Assembly: GCF_033807715.1 (NCBI RefSeq)
Contig: NC_084607.1
Coordinates: 15,300,941 to 15,364,940, forward strand
Direction of reading: 5' to 3'
DNA: 64,000 nucleotides
Origin: Cololabis saira
Lineage: Eukaryota > Chordata > Actinopteri > Beloniformes > Belonidae
The position numbers were made by a program, and so were the translations under genes. Within the stretch, counting starts at the first letter, position 1. Each line of letters opens with the position of its first letter. Below the pieces are notes generated by a model. That model was not told the DNA's origin and did not search any database. It saw only the letters and a program-made list of their open reading frames with translations. This document shows positions 1-11,805 of this stretch, in pieces.

Positions 1-744
1 TCCATCCATCCATCCATCATCCATCCATCCATCCATCCATCCATCACCCATCCATCCATCCATCCATCCATCCATCATCCATCCATCCATCCATCCACCC
101 ATCCATCCATCCACCAATCCATCCATCCATCCACCATCCATCCACCAATCCATCCATCCATCCATCCATCCATCATCCATCCATCCATCCATCCATCCAC
201 CAATCCATCCATCCATCCATCCATCCATCATCCATCCATCCATCCATCCATCCATCCACCAATCCATCCATCCATCCATCCACCCATCCATCCATCCATC
301 CATCCATCCATCCACCAATCCATCCATCCATCCATCCATCCATCATCCATCCATCCATCCATCCACCAATCCATCCATCCATCCATCCACCCATCCATCC
401 ATCCATCCATCCATCCACCAATCCATCCATCCATCCATCCATCCATCCATCATCCATCCATCCATCCATCCATCCATCACCCATCCATCCATCCATCCAT
501 CCATCCATCCATCATCCATCCATCCATCCATCCACCCATCCATCCATCCACCAATCCATCCATCCATCCACCATCCATCCACCAATCCGTCCACCTATTC
601 ATCCATCCATCCATCCACCAATCCATCCATCCATCCATCCATCCATCCATCCACCAATCCATCCATCCATCCATCCATCCATCCATCCATCCATCCACCA
701 ATCCATCCATCCATCCACCCATCCATCCATCCATCCATCCACCA
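1..744. repeat. (TCCA)n / (TGGA)n tetranucleotide satellite
   Basis: Continuous runs of TCCA broken by regular CATCATCC, CACCAATCC and CACCCATCC variants. The variants recur in a higher-order pattern, so the array grew by duplication of longer blocks as well as by slippage. The long open frames on the minus strand (Met-Asp-Gly-Trp repeats) are artefacts of the 4-bp period. Confidence 0.97.
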
Positions 745-774
745 ATGATGGGGGAAGATTTCTTTTTTCATTAT

Positions 775-1094
775 GCACTTCGAGAAAAATGTCGAAATGT
801 CAAGAAAAAAGTCGAAATGTCAAGATTAATGTTGAAGTACAATCTTGAGAAAAAAGTCGAAATGTTGAGAAAAAAGGCGAAATGTCGAGAAAAAAGTCGA
901 AATGTCGAGAAGAGTCGAAATTTTGTGAAAAAAATTAAAAATGTTGAGAAAAAAGTCGATATGTCGAGATTAATGTTGAAGTACAACCTCGAGAAAAAAG
1001 TTGAAATGTTGAGAAAAAAGTCGAAATGTTGAGAAAAAAGTCGAAATGTCGAGAAAAAAGTCAAAATTTCGAGAAAAAAGTCGAAATGTTGAGA
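775..1094. repeat. 20-bp minisatellite, unit GAGAAAAAAGTCGAAATGTC
   Basis: About fifteen degenerate copies of a purine-rich unit GAGAAAAAAGTCGAAATGTC. Two copies of a longer insert containing AGATTAATGTTGAAGTACAA show a higher-order duplication. The open frames on both strands follow from the repeat and are not genes. Confidence 0.93.
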
Positions 1095-1200
1095 TTAAAA
1101 AGGAAAGGAAAAAGGAAGAAAAAAAGGAAAAAAGAAGAGTAAAAAATAAAAAAAGAAGAAAAAAAGGAAAAAAGGAAAAAAAAAAAGGAAAAAAAAGGTC
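1095..1200. repeat. Polypurine (A/G) tract
   Basis: About 105 bp made almost entirely of A and G (GGAAAAAAGG-type blocks), directly after the minisatellite. Uninterrupted purine strands of this length can form triplex DNA; whether this one does is inference. Confidence 0.85.
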
Positions 1201-1214
1201 AAACATTTTTGAAA

Positions 1215-1288
1215 AAGCTCCAGGGAGCCACAAGGGCGGCGCTAAAGAGCCGCATGCGGCTCTAGAGCCGTGGCTTGCCGACCCCTGA
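1215..1288. mobile_element. hAT transposon terminus (one end only)
   Basis: GC-rich sequence containing GAGCCGCATGCGGCTC and ending in TTGCCGACCCCTG. This is the reverse complement of the CAGGGGTCGGCAA terminus seen in Charlie-type hAT elements of vertebrates. No matching left end is visible; the left side runs into the purine tract, which is probably internal to, or has replaced part of, the element. Confidence 0.6.
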
Positions 1289-4200
1289 TCTAGATGGACA
1301 ATAAGAGTCAACTGCCACAGAGCACCACACGGTGGGCTGGATTGAATCGTCATCAGCGGGTCATCAAGGCCTACACAAGTCTGTCAATGCTCCACTACTT
1401 TGAGCCCAGCGTGACTAGAGCAACATCTAAAACATGCAGGACACGGGTTCCTGAGGACCAGAGCTGAAGAAGGCTGCCTTAACTGAAGACAAGCCACAGA
1501 AGACCACACTCAGCGAGTGAAGAACGATACCGTTGAGATGTGGACCTCCTGGACAGTTAAGTCCAAACAGTGACACTTTAAGACAACTATTGAGGTTTGT
1601 TCAGATTTAAGTCAGATCTATTTATTCTGTTCATTTAATACTGCTCTGTTGATTTTCCGTGAGGCACACATGTTTTTTTTTAAAGTGTGCTGTGTAAGTA
1701 AACCTTACTTGATTTCTGGCACTAAGCGCGTTTATGTGACGTCATGAGCGAATTTTATAAAGGCATGATTCATGGCGGACCAACGGGGAAATAGGGGCGA
1801 GGCTGTCCTGTTTTGGCAGAAAATGTTCGTTTACAGTAAAGAACCCCTTTCACACGGCCGCGTCAACACACTGCTCGACTTCTGCCTTAAACAAACTCCT
1901 GTGAAGGTGTGTTTGCACTCGGAGGGCAGAGAAAACAGGCTTGTTTACGAATTCGTTTAAGAGGCCCAAAAGTGCAGGAGACAGAATGGTGTCTGAGAGG
2001 TTTTACCCCTGCAGATGGGCTGATCAGCATTTCCAGTCAGTCCTGTGTGAATTCATTTTATTTTGAAAGGTTCAAGTGACAGAAAATGGCAATCTGAACA
2101 CTGATTTTACATGATGAATACATCTTTCTCGTTTCTGTTCTGCAAAAACCCGATGCTGCATGCTTGCATCTAATTCTGCTTCGCCCACCAACTGGTGACC
2201 CCGTGACATCCTCAAATTAAAAAAAAAAACGGAGTTCAAGGAAGCAGGAATTATTTGGCAAATTTTCTGAAATCCAGCATAACTCCAGAAGACAGCACTT
2301 TAGGAGTTGAAATCCTGTAGGAACACACCCTACCCGGAGAAAATTACTGCACAAACCCCCTGAGATGTCACCCATTTTCTGAAGAGCGGTTTTGAAGCGT
2401 CTTCCTCCTCACACTGTGTGGTCTGATGTTGCAAATGGGCTTTAAAAACCGGTCCGCAAAGCCAGCTGGAGGAGCTGTGGAGTTGCCTGCTAACATTCAC
2501 AGCTGAATATCCCATTTTTAAATGTTGTTTTAGTGGCGAAATCAGAAAAGACCTCTGCTTTCAGAGTCGACACCACATCCACTAATTATACTTAATGGGT
2601 TCCTTTATGTGATTTTACCTGATGTGGTACGAAAAGAAAAAAAAAAATCACCCTCACTTATTTCTCATCGCTGTGAAATCCAGCTGCGGAAACCAGAACA
2701 GCTTTTCAAACAAGGTTATAAATGTGTTTAATTCTGCTGAAAAGTGGATTTTAACGTAGAGGTTAATGGAGATTGACTCGCTTTCAGAGACGGCCCCTAG
2801 TGGTCAGTCGATGAAGTGCAACTTGTCTTATTTCCACCTTGGCTTCAGCCTAAAAGTTGGGATGTTGGACCAAACATCTAAAGAAGACTTTTAATCCCTG
2901 CACAGTGCACCCAATCCCACAATGCATCACGGGTCTTGTACTTTTTAACATGAGCCTGGATGGTTGTCAAAACACCAAAATGCTTCTTCCCTCAGAAAAA
3001 ATGTATCTAATGTCTTAAAGGAAACTTGTTTATTCAGTAAACAGAACAGATCAGCAAAGGCGGACGTGGAAAATGTTGATGTGATTATCCTGCACTGGTG
3101 ACGGTTCTAACACCTCATTATGCCCGGATGTTGAGAGAAAAACAGATGTTTCTGTGCTGATGTGAGGAGGTGCAGGACGACCTTCGTGCCCTAAATCCCA
3201 CCCTTATTATTTAAAAACAACAACTAAGAAAAAATGGCAGAACAAGAGCTTCATCTTGCTGAGGGAGTGAAGGTGGTAACATAAAAAGCAGAGAGCTGAA
3301 CACAGAGTAAAAACAGCCAGATGGGCTGAGAGTAAGCTATTATGAAGGGCAGGATGCTGATGTTAAACCTGGCTGAAATAACCAGAGATTACAGCAGGGA
3401 TTTCCGTCTATCCATGTCAGATTTAGTGAGAATTATCTCAAAGAAAATGGAAAAATAAAAAAACATAAAGCAGCTTTCTGGTTTTAATATCTGTGTGCGG
3501 AGCTAAATCGCTAATAACAGTCGGAGAATTCCAGGGAGAAATCCCTTTTTTTACTCTTATTTTTAAGCTGTTCTGTCCATCCCTGCCTTGCTGGTACTCT
3601 GTAGTTTTCCTCCATCCAAAACAATAATTTACTGGCTTTCTCGATATCACGCAGCATAAGGATAACAAGCGCAATCGTCAAGCCACAATCATGCAGAGCC
3701 AATTTGGTCCAAAAGGAGATCTGCGACGGATGCTCTGAACCGAGACCCGGTCTTCATCACGGAGTCGGTCTGAAAGCCGACAACAAGTCTATAATAAGTC
3801 TAAAGCAAGTTGGCTGCACAAAGTGAAGTTCAAAAGCAAACACGAAAACGTGTCCAAAACATGCTTTAAATTCCGAAAACCCAAACCCCGATTGAAAAGA
3901 GTCTGAAACCACTTCAATGCGGTTCAAACCAGGTTTAAAAGTGCGGGCTCAAATTCAAGCCAGGAAGATTTCCATCTTGTAAATTAACTTTTACAAATTA
4001 GTTCAGATTCTATAGCGTAAATCATGCTGTCACTGAAATAAATCTGAAATCCAAGTTTGTCCACGTTTATAAAAGAAATTGTGTTAAAGAAAATCTTTAC
4101 TTGTTGGAAACGAGCGACACAAAGAAAATATAAAGCTTTTGTAAGCAACTGATTAAAAACTCAACACTCAAAAGGTTTCTGCACCGTTATCCTGACATTA

Positions 4201-4859
4201 GCACTGGGAACTTTCACTGTTTTTGAACTTTTAACCATAAAAACAATCGCAAATCAAACTGTTTAATCAGAGGACAGACAGTTCTTCAAAACAGCCTGAC
4301 ATTGAGCCTAAAACTGACCTAAAACACAACAAAACCATGTTCAGAGCAACGTAAAGCAAGTCCCAAACCCAGCCAGAATTGAAAAACACAGTCCTTATCC
4401 CAACGTAAATCAAGCTTGAAACTGTCCAAATACAAACCTGAGAGGAGGCCAGAACAACCAGCATGAAAGAGAGAAAAGCTGAAGTAGGAGTGGGTTTAAA
4501 AGTCATCAGGGCATAAATCTGACTGACTTTTCACTTTCATGATTTAAGTCTCACAACTTTGTCGTTCGTCTATTTCCTCTGACATGGTGTCACATAATTA
4601 AAAAAAAACTACATTTGAACTCATTTTGACTGCTGTTTCTACCTTTTAAGTCTTTATTCAACGGCTGCTATACAAAAAAAAATAAAGAAATAATAAGCCT
4701 TCTGAAAAAGGCTTGCAACTTATTTTCCACCGACTGGTCCTCACAGACATAGAAGAACACACACAGGATTATTGACCAATTTAAACGGGACTGAAAAGTA
4801 TAAATCCCATCAGAGAAACTTTATTCAAACCGATCCTTTAATCTGATCTGACCTGTGTG
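1289..4859. other. Non-coding stretch, probable xylt1 intron 1
   Basis: No exon with recognisable similarity. Around 1425-1460 there is a decayed end of a hAT MITE (ACATCTAAAACATGCAGGAC, then CCTGAGGACCAG), the same family as the complete elements near 53763 and 54863. A short open frame at 1772 is listed separately. The assignment to intron 1 follows from the minus-strand xylt1 exon 1 above 11.5 kb and from the large first intron of vertebrate XYLT1; no second exon is in the window. Confidence 0.5.
1772..1960 (+). CDS. Unrecognised 62-codon ORF behind a CRE/TATA-like segment
   Basis: An ATG-initiated 62-residue frame starting MADQRGNRGEAV. It is preceded by a palindromic CRE core TGACGTCA (about 1738-1745) and a TATA-like TTTATAAAGG (about 1755). 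The ATG lies only about 15 bp after the TATA-like box, closer than a normal start site allows, so the arrangement may be fortuitous. A possible donor (AAG|GTGTGT) sits about 135 bp into the frame, which would make it a first exon. I do not recognise the protein. It could equally be a chance frame or a retro-fragment in the putative xylt1 intron. Confidence 0.15.
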   Translation: MADQRGNRGEAVLFWQKMFVYSKEPLSHGRVNTLLDFCLKQTPVKVCLHSEGRENRLVYEFV

Positions 4860-4896
4860 TGAGTGTGTGTGTGTGTGTGTGCGTGTGCGTGTGTGT
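4860..4896. repeat. (TG)n microsatellite
   Basis: Short imperfect TG/GC run in otherwise unique sequence. Confidence 0.85.
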
Positions 4897-6392
4897 CCAT
4901 CCTACTGCAGCTCCATGTGTGCTGAATGCAGACGTCCAGTTTTACCACAGTCTTGAACGCCACCTCAGTTGCACATTTATCACACATATGAGATGCTGAA
5001 CACACTCACGTGTTCCTGTGATATAACAAGTCATCTTTCGTGGTTTTGATAAACCTGAATGTGCGAGTTGTCCTCAGAAGACTTTGTTACGGTTCTGGTT
5101 TCTTGGTTGTTTCCTGCTTTTATTTTGAAAGGCTGTTTCCTTGTGTGTCATGTTAGGTTTTTTTTTTTTTTGTCAGGCATTGGAGGCTTTTTCTGCAGCA
5201 CATTTTTTCTCTTTTCGTTTAATAGAGAACTTTGTCGTTACGCCTTCCGCCTCATGAATCTCCTCATATTTGGGTCCGCTACAAACCTCAGGTTATGACA
5301 GTCAAATCTAAACAGATATTCATGTTCCCATCCTAGTAGAAGCCATTTTTTTACTTTTTCCGTTTCCAGGGGTTGCCATTAGGAATTGGTTTTACATCGG
5401 AGGCATAACTCTTCCTATTTACAGTAGTTTAGGACCAGCCCTGGCGTCCAACGTCCAGTCCAGGCACATGATGGGGCTTTAGATAGAACGCCGGAGGGTG
5501 ACTGACTCTGTCCTCAACGCCCCAGTCTCCCCCATCTAAAAACATTCCCACTTCAGAAAGTGAAAGCAAACATTCAGAGGTTTTATTTGCAGCATGAGTC
5601 CATCAAGAGTTAATGATGGTAGATTCTTTGAACCAAAGAAAAGCCAAACTTGGAGCATCAAAGCTGCCCCCCTGTTGATTCCTGTTTGGATCTGGTGTTT
5701 AGCCCCCAAACCTGTCTAGTTTTGCTCAAAAAAGCCCAAGATCTTGTCAACAAACAGACATAAATCCAGTTATCTCAGTCTAAAGATGATGTCTTCAAAG
5801 ATATCTCAGAAATGGCAAAAAGAAAAACCCTAACTGATGTCCACTTTAAAAAAAAAACAAGGGCCTGAATGTGACTCTACGAGAAAGAAGAACTTCAGTC
5901 GGTCATCAGACGAAAACAAGACATGATATGAAGTATTTTTTCTGTTCAGACCTTTCATCCAAAAATCTGCTGAGCGCTTTAAAGGTATTTTAAATGCTGA
6001 AATCCTTCAAATGCTTTCCACCTGCACCTCAAAATAAAATATCAGTGGGGATGAAGAGGGAAGTTCGGTCCTCAGGGAATCAAAGCGTCCAACACAGCTG
6101 GTCACTGGGACAGACGAGTCACATCCGGTCAAATAGATGCACCTTTCTGTTACAGAGACGGCCAACCCGCCGTCATCAATAACCAGGATCTTCTGTTCAC
6201 TTGCTGCTGGACGTTCAGTCCAGACAGAAACACACTTCTGTCCTCCAACGCGGTCAGACGTCACATTTTATTTCTTTCAAACCAGCTCAAACTCTTCGTC
6301 CTTCCCAAAGACGGGTCACACCTTCTGGTCGATCGCGTATGTTCACAGATGTTTAAGTGGAGGTCGTTGGGCTTATTGAGCTCGCTCTAATG

Positions 6393-6436
6393 ACTGTTTA
6401 TTGGCAATCAGACACTTCTTCCTGCCAATAAACAGT
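6393..6436. repeat. Perfect 14-bp inverted repeat, 16-nt loop
   Basis: ACTGTTTATTGGCA at 6393-6406 is exactly complementary to TGCCAATAAACAGT at 6423-6436. The arms do not extend further. It could be a small hairpin or a chance palindrome. Confidence 0.8.
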
Positions 6437-7844
6437 AAACACGCCAACACACACGTGAGTTTATGAAGTCCGGCTATCTGACACACGCCAGCTCGTCTGT
6501 CTGGTGAATATTAAACTGATTACTTAATGATTTGATTGATAACATTCAGTTAACTGGTGAATTCCTTTTTAATCTAAATCTTAGTTTCAGAAAAAAATAA
6601 ATACATAAAAAACGCTTAAATCAAGTTGCTCTTTGTAAATCGAACTATATTAACTACTGTCTGAACTAACAAGCTTTTTTTCTCCATAACAGGGTCACCG
6701 AGGAGAGCTGGAGCAAACCCCAGGTTAACCAGGTAACCTCCGGTTAGAGACACGCGGACAAACAACCAAACATCACCACCAAGTCCACTATTTAAACTCA
6801 GAAATGTTCAAATCTGGAAAAAACTCTTACTAATGAATCATAATGCATTTAACTTATTTCAACACACGACAAAAAAACCCTCGTTCTCTCAATAGCAGAC
6901 TTTCAAAGCAACGGGAGATTAATTTTTGTTGTTCCTGAATATAAATGCACCTTTTCACGCGTAGCGGCATTGGACTATTTAAAGGAGTAAAATCTTCATT
7001 CAAATATGATTAACACTATGTTGATGCTGATAAAAGCTTTTGACTGTCAAAAGATCTCTGACACAGAAAAGTTATATTTCTTTGACTCAGCGATGAATCC
7101 AACAGGTTTAGTGCGAAGATTTTCATCTTCTGATTATCGAAAACAAAGAACTCCAGCAACAACCATTTAAAAACAACTAATAAAGAAATACAATGATTTT
7201 AGCTCGTCCACTGACTTTGGTCCAATTAACTGATTTGAACACAATTAAATGGGAAAGTTTTGAAAATTATATCACTGCATCTGTAACTTCTACAACTAAT
7301 CAGATATCTAAATCGATCGATGTAAATTTGTTGTCTTTCATTTGATGCAACTTAACTCAGTATTAATACGTTTTGAATCAACATTTCTAAAGTTATGAGG
7401 TCATTTCAGTCACCTGACAACTTGAAATACTTTCTTAATGAAAAAACATTTGAATTTTGGTCTTGAGGCTCCAGCTTCTAATCAATCTCCAGTTATTAGA
7501 CATACGTAAAAATATTTTATCACTTAAGGTTGCTTATATTGATCTATAGACGATATGAAACAAAGCATGTAGAGGGCTGAAAACAAGCAGATCAAGGTAA
7601 ACAAGCAAAAAAACAAAGTATAACAAAGTAACTTTAGATTGTCATGAGGTCGTCTATTGTGACAACTGCATATTGCTTCATAACACTCAGATGAAAAAGA
7701 TGGAAAATAAAATAAGAGATCAAACAAAAGTAATATTTTGCAAAAGCTGCTTAATCTTTGCCCCTGTAGGGGTGCATTGAGCTAAAAGTGACAAACTTTC
7801 CTTTGAGCTGCTTTTAAACGAGTGCCAACCTTCCTTCTACTGGG

Positions 7845-8045
7845 CGGATGCCAACCTGGTAGTAAAAAAGAAAAAGCTACAGTTCCTCAACTGACCACTA
7901 GGAGCTGACTCCAAAAGAGAGTCACCATTGACTTCCATGTAAAAATGTCCAACTTTAGAGCAGAAATAAACACATTTACAATCTGGTAGAAAAAAACAGT
8001 TTTGATCTCCAAATCTGGCTTTGACATCCATGACAACTGTACAGA
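7845..8045. repeat. Teleost interspersed repeat (family not named)
   Basis: The segment has the phrases CTGACTCCAAAAGAGAGTCA, ATTGACTTCCATG and GACAACTGTACAGAGGGTGA, in an order I associate with a short, very common teleost non-autonomous repeat. I see no terminal repeats, so class and limits are uncertain. Confidence 0.45.
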
Positions 8046-10056
8046 GGGTGAATTTTGTTGAATTAGGTTAAATTACATAAAGCAACAAATTTAGGTATGA
8101 TTCAGGGTTTTAACTTTTGATTGGCGGCTGGCACAGCCAATCGCCAGTAGCAGAGGTGATCCTGGGTCCCGGAGGGGCTCCACTAGTTTTCACTTCAGCA
8201 CTTGTTTCAGATGTCCTTTCAGACGTTGAAATTATGATTTTTAGACATAAGAATGACTGTACAGTAATATTTATTAGCATCATAGGTTAGGATAAGCTAA
8301 GTCAGCCAAGAAAAATTGCTAACTGAGACTGAAATAAGGTGGATGTGTTGCAGCCAGCTTCATCCCAGCCCTGTTCATCCCCCCACTGTAAAAAGATTCT
8401 TCAATAAGTACTTTTCAGTAAAAGTATGGGTGACAGCACTTGTCCAGTTATTCTTATACAGTCTATGCTTTCACAGCAGTGTCAGGATGGGACTTAAACT
8501 TGGAGTTTGTTTTCCTCCATCTAACCTCTCCAACCTACAAAAAGGGACTTTTTTTTTTACCTGTGATGTAAGCGTGGTTTTAGTACTGTGATGCTAAGTT
8601 CCTCTATTTTTATGTCCAGTAGCATGAAGAAAACCACAAAATCTGTTTCTGAAACACAAATTAGTAGATTCAGTTTTCACTACAATTTCCAATTTTGCTA
8701 TGAAAGAGGGATTTGTGTTAAGATGTCCTATTTAATCAAGTCCCAAACTAGTTCACAGAGACTCGAAACACACCTTCCACGTGAGACGGTACCCACTGGT
8801 GTCATATCTCCGCCTCTCACTCATCTCCCAGCTCTTCTACACCACTGATTTTGTTTCATTTCATCCTCTTTCCCCTCCACCACCTCCCAAGCTCCTGTCC
8901 TATAATAAGCCGTAGCATGAATCTCCCCGGTTTTAACTGTCAGGAGTCAGGACACACAGAGGGAAGATCACAGGGCATCTGCTTAACTGTAATGAAAGGA
9001 TGTAAAAGTGGATCCCTGCAGCACAACTCACAGTTTTTTATACTCCTTTTCACAGCACACTGCTGTGAAAATGAGTACAGTATATTCTTGTCTAAACAAA
9101 ACGAAAACACCTGGATACCAAGAACACTTTCATACCATAAAAACACAGAGAGATCTACTCCATATCATGCACAAGCACTGTGCAGTGATGATTAGATTTA
9201 GAAGAGCTTGACAAGCAATGATCAGGATACAAATCAAATTATGCACAAGAAAAAACTGATGAAAGAGAGAATTTATGAGAAAAAAAATAATTTCTGACAA
9301 TGAGAGCTTGTGTTTGGTTATCTGAAGTGACGACCAAATCACAAAGATTGCTATAATAACACAATGGTCTCAGATTTACAGGGTTCTGTGACATCACAGA
9401 AGTGACGCTGGAAATAGGCAGTCTTTGCATCCTGTCCTCCACCCAACTACATTTAGCATTCGATGTGTCTCTAGAGTGGGTAGTACAAAGTTGTAATATT
9501 CAACTTTCTAATTATGCTGAAGATGAAGATGAGGGGGCGAAGTCCAACCGTGTGGCTCCACCCCCAGAAACCAGCCTCTGAGTCCAGCTGTAAAGATGTG
9601 GATCAAAAAAGAAGGTGCTGCACTACAGCTGTTTGGTAATTTGCCTAAAACACTGTAAGCCATAGAAATTCCACCACATCCGAGAAAATGGTATTGACTT
9701 TATAAAAAAGAAAGTGTAATAAGTCTTCTTTAACTTTCAACTAGACATGCAGTATCAGGTTGTTGTTTTTATAAGCAAACAAAACAAATCACTAGAATTT
9801 TATCAAGAATCCCCATTTATAATCTAATGGTTAATACATTTTTTTGCTTTTTAAAGTTGCTCAGCTGAAAAACTGACCAACATGGAAAACCACTGGATAT
9901 TCAGACTGAGATTTTAAGCCTTCCCTATAAATTCCGTGACCTTTCAAATTAAAAGGAGGTAAATATCTCATCAAACTTAGGTGTCTGGGCCATTCATACA
10001 TCAGTTGTGTGGATATACAATCAGATATCAATAAAGACCCAAAACATACGTATTTC

Positions 10057-10213
10057 TCTGCCAATGCCCCTTTGGCATCAACACATTGTCAGTAAAATCT
10101 GGTTAAAAAGGATCCGCTTTGTTGCTGCTGCTTTTTCTCTGGATGAGAAATTGGCAACACAGTCCGCCACAAATTGCAGCTCAAAGGTGTTCTCTTTTTT
10201 TCCCCTGGCACAG
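10057..10213. repeat. Direct repeat, copy 1 (about 155 bp)
   Basis: Sequence from TGCCAATGCCCCTTTGGCAT to the T-rich end GTTCTCTTTTTTTCCC is repeated almost unchanged at 10966-11112. The two copies lie in the same orientation on either side of a hAT MITE. The repeat starts with a small palindrome around CCAATGCCCCTTTGGCA. I do not recognise the family. Confidence 0.8.
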
Positions 10214-10411
10214 GGGCCTCAATTGGGTATGGCAAGGTATGGCAGCCGCCACACCTTGGCTTCAAGGGAAAATGTAAATGTTTGTTCTTTAAATACATGT
10301 CATTTATGGAATTACTCTGTCTATTTGTATTGATTATTCTATTACTTAATACATATAGAATAACTACAAATGCAAATCAGAACAACATGATCGATTTCAC
10401 TAGTTATTATA

Positions 10412-10795
10412 CACTGCAAAAACTCAAAATCTTAACAAGAATATTTGTCTTATTTCTAGTTAAAATGTCTAATTTTAGTAAAAAGAAATCTCATTACATT
10501 TAAGACAAGACCCAAAAACTCAAAAAACAACAATTTTCACCTGTTTCAAGTAGATTTTCACTTAAAATAAAAAATGTTTTGCTTGTAATGAGAAGATAAA
10601 TCTTGTCCGACTGGCAGATTTTTCTACTTATTTCAATTGAAAATTTACTTGAAACAGGTGAAAATGGTCAAATAAGTTATTTTTCTGGCGATGACTCTTG
10701 TTTTAAGTGTAATGAGACTAAAAATGACTAAAAATGAGACATTTTAAATAGAAATAAGACAAATATTCCTGGTAAGATTTTGAGTTTTTGCAGTG
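10412..10795. mobile_element. hAT-type MITE with CACTGCAAAAACTC ends
   Basis: Terminal inverted repeats of about 45 bp start CACTGCAAAAACTCAAAATC on the left; the right end is the inverse, finishing in GAGTTTTTGCAGTG. The interior holds a second inverted pair around CACCTGTTTCAAGTAGATTT and has no coding capacity. The terminal sequence is typical of a large teleost hAT MITE family. A clear 8-bp target duplication is not visible. Confidence 0.8.
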
Positions 10796-10962
10796 AGCGA
10801 GACTGCATTTGAAAAAGTTCCAATTTTCTTGACCACACAGATAGGACCTAAGCTACATAAACTTCTGTGATGAGTATTTGCTGGACGTGTTGATTGATAC
10901 TCTAGTTCAGTTCTGTGACTCGTAACCTTGCCATACCTTAGCTTCCACTGAATTGACGCCAC

Positions 10963-11117
10963 TGCCAATGTCCCTTTGGCATCAACACATTGTCAGTAAA
11001 ATCTGGTTAAAAAGGATCCGCTTTGTTGCTGCTGCTTTTTCTCTGGATGAGAAATTGGCAACACAGTCCGCCAAAAATTGCGGCTCAAAGGTGTTCTCTT
11101 TTTTTTCCCTGGCAATG
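10963..11117. repeat. Direct repeat, copy 2
   Basis: Second copy of the 10057-10213 repeat, differing at a handful of bases (for example TTGCGGCTC for TTGCAGCTC). The right flank diverges after the T-rich run. Confidence 0.8.
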
Positions 11118-11212
11118 TGGCTCCTCGCGAAAACCACAAAAATGTAGGCATCGAAATGAAGTTGTGGCCTACCGACACGTCTCCCCGTGAACGAGACATG
11201 CGTGTGACTGAT

Positions 11213-11340
11213 GTAAAGCCTGAATTGTGGTTCCGCGTTAAATCGACGCAGAGCCTACGCCGTAGGGTACGGCGTCGCCGCATACACCTACGCCGTAGGC
11301 TCTGCGTTGGTGTAACGCGGGACCATAAATCAGCCTTAAA
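11213..11340. mobile_element. Palindromic MITE, TTAA/TAAA-flanked
   Basis: The two halves are imperfect inverted repeats of about 50 bp: the left arm contains CGACGCAGAGCCTACGCCGT, the right arm its inverse ACGCCGTAGGCTCTGCG. The ends AAAGCCTGAATTGTGG and CCATAAATCAGCCTTAAA lie next to TAAA/TTAA-like sites. The ends (AAGGCTGATTTATGG) resemble a short teleost palindromic MITE family. Confidence 0.75.
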
Positions 11341-11348
11341 TGCCAGAA

Positions 11349-11371
11349 CAACAGCAGCAGCAGCAGCAGCT
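11349..11371. repeat. (CAG)n trinucleotide tract
   Basis: A run of CAG/GCA units followed by an impure GCTGCGGCTGCAGC tail. It lies about 150 bp inside xylt1 intron 1 on the minus strand, where it reads as CTG. Confidence 0.9.
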
Positions 11372-11406
11372 GCGGCTGCAGCATCCTCTGCATGGCTGCC
11401 GTGCGC

Positions 11407-11449
11407 ACCCCCAACAACCCCCAACAACCCCCAACAACCCCCACCCCCA
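11407..11449. repeat. (CCCCCAACAA)n decamer tract
   Basis: Four tandem units of CCCCCAACAA with a C-rich tail, just inside xylt1 intron 1. The opposite strand is G-rich with regularly spaced G runs. Confidence 0.9.
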
Positions 11450-11523
11450 GGCACACATTTAAAAGTCGGAACACGCGTTTATAGGTCTGATTAAAAAGAA
11501 GCATGCATGGGTGAAAAACCCAC

Positions 11524-11805
11524 CGCCTGGAGCTTGTGTCTGCCGGCCGCCTTGCCGTGCAGCGGCGGGTCGCCTCTCCGCCGCAGCCCGCTCCGCGGAC
11601 CGGGGGGCTCCTGCTCGGCTCGGTCGAGCCCCCCGGTCCGCTCGGCGGCTCTCTTCTCCCGGCTCCTGGTGCCTCCATCTCCGCCGGCGGAGTCCAGGCT
11701 GCTGAAGTTCCAGACGATGATTGTCTGGACCAGCAGGACGGCCAGAGCCGCGACCAGCAGCGCGGAGCGGGAGCGCCGGGCCAGCCTGCGGGCGCACGGG
11801 TTCAT
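11524..11805 (-). CDS. xylt1: Xylosyltransferase 1, first coding exon
   Basis: XYLT1 adds xylose from UDP-xylose to serine residues of proteoglycan core proteins, the first step of the glycosaminoglycan linker, in the Golgi. The 94 codons seen here give a type II membrane anchor: an N-terminal basic stretch ([14 protein letters not shown], residues 3-16), a transmembrane helix at about residues 15-32, then VWNFSSLDS (31-39) and a basic, low-complexity stem. Both blocks match the known start of vertebrate XYLT1, which fixes the ATG at 11805 (Kozak G at -3). An upstream in-frame ATG at 12036 would add a proline/serine-rich extension unlike the family. The exon ends at a donor GCG|GTGGGT in phase 0; the frame beyond it ([10 protein letters not shown]) is intronic. 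The catalytic exons lie outside the window, at lower coordinates. Confidence 0.9.

Larger units (their letters stand above)
4897..10050. other. Non-coding stretch, probable xylt1 intron 1
   Basis: No supportable exons; the open frames here are short and low in complexity. Two items stand out: a perfect 14-bp inverted repeat at 6393-6436 and an interspersed repeat at about 7845-8045, both listed separately. The rest is AT-rich sequence in which I see nothing. Confidence 0.5.

Noticed and set aside
173..734. Long minus-strand open frames of Met-Asp-Gly-Trp repeats
   Set aside because: Product of the 4-bp TCCA repeat; open in several frames for the same reason.
1..744. CRISPR array
   Set aside because: Unit and spacer lengths do not fit, and the surrounding DNA is clearly vertebrate.
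775..1290. Open frames on both strands across the minisatellite and purine tract
   Set aside because: Repeat-driven; no start context, no similarity, composition mirrors the DNA repeat.
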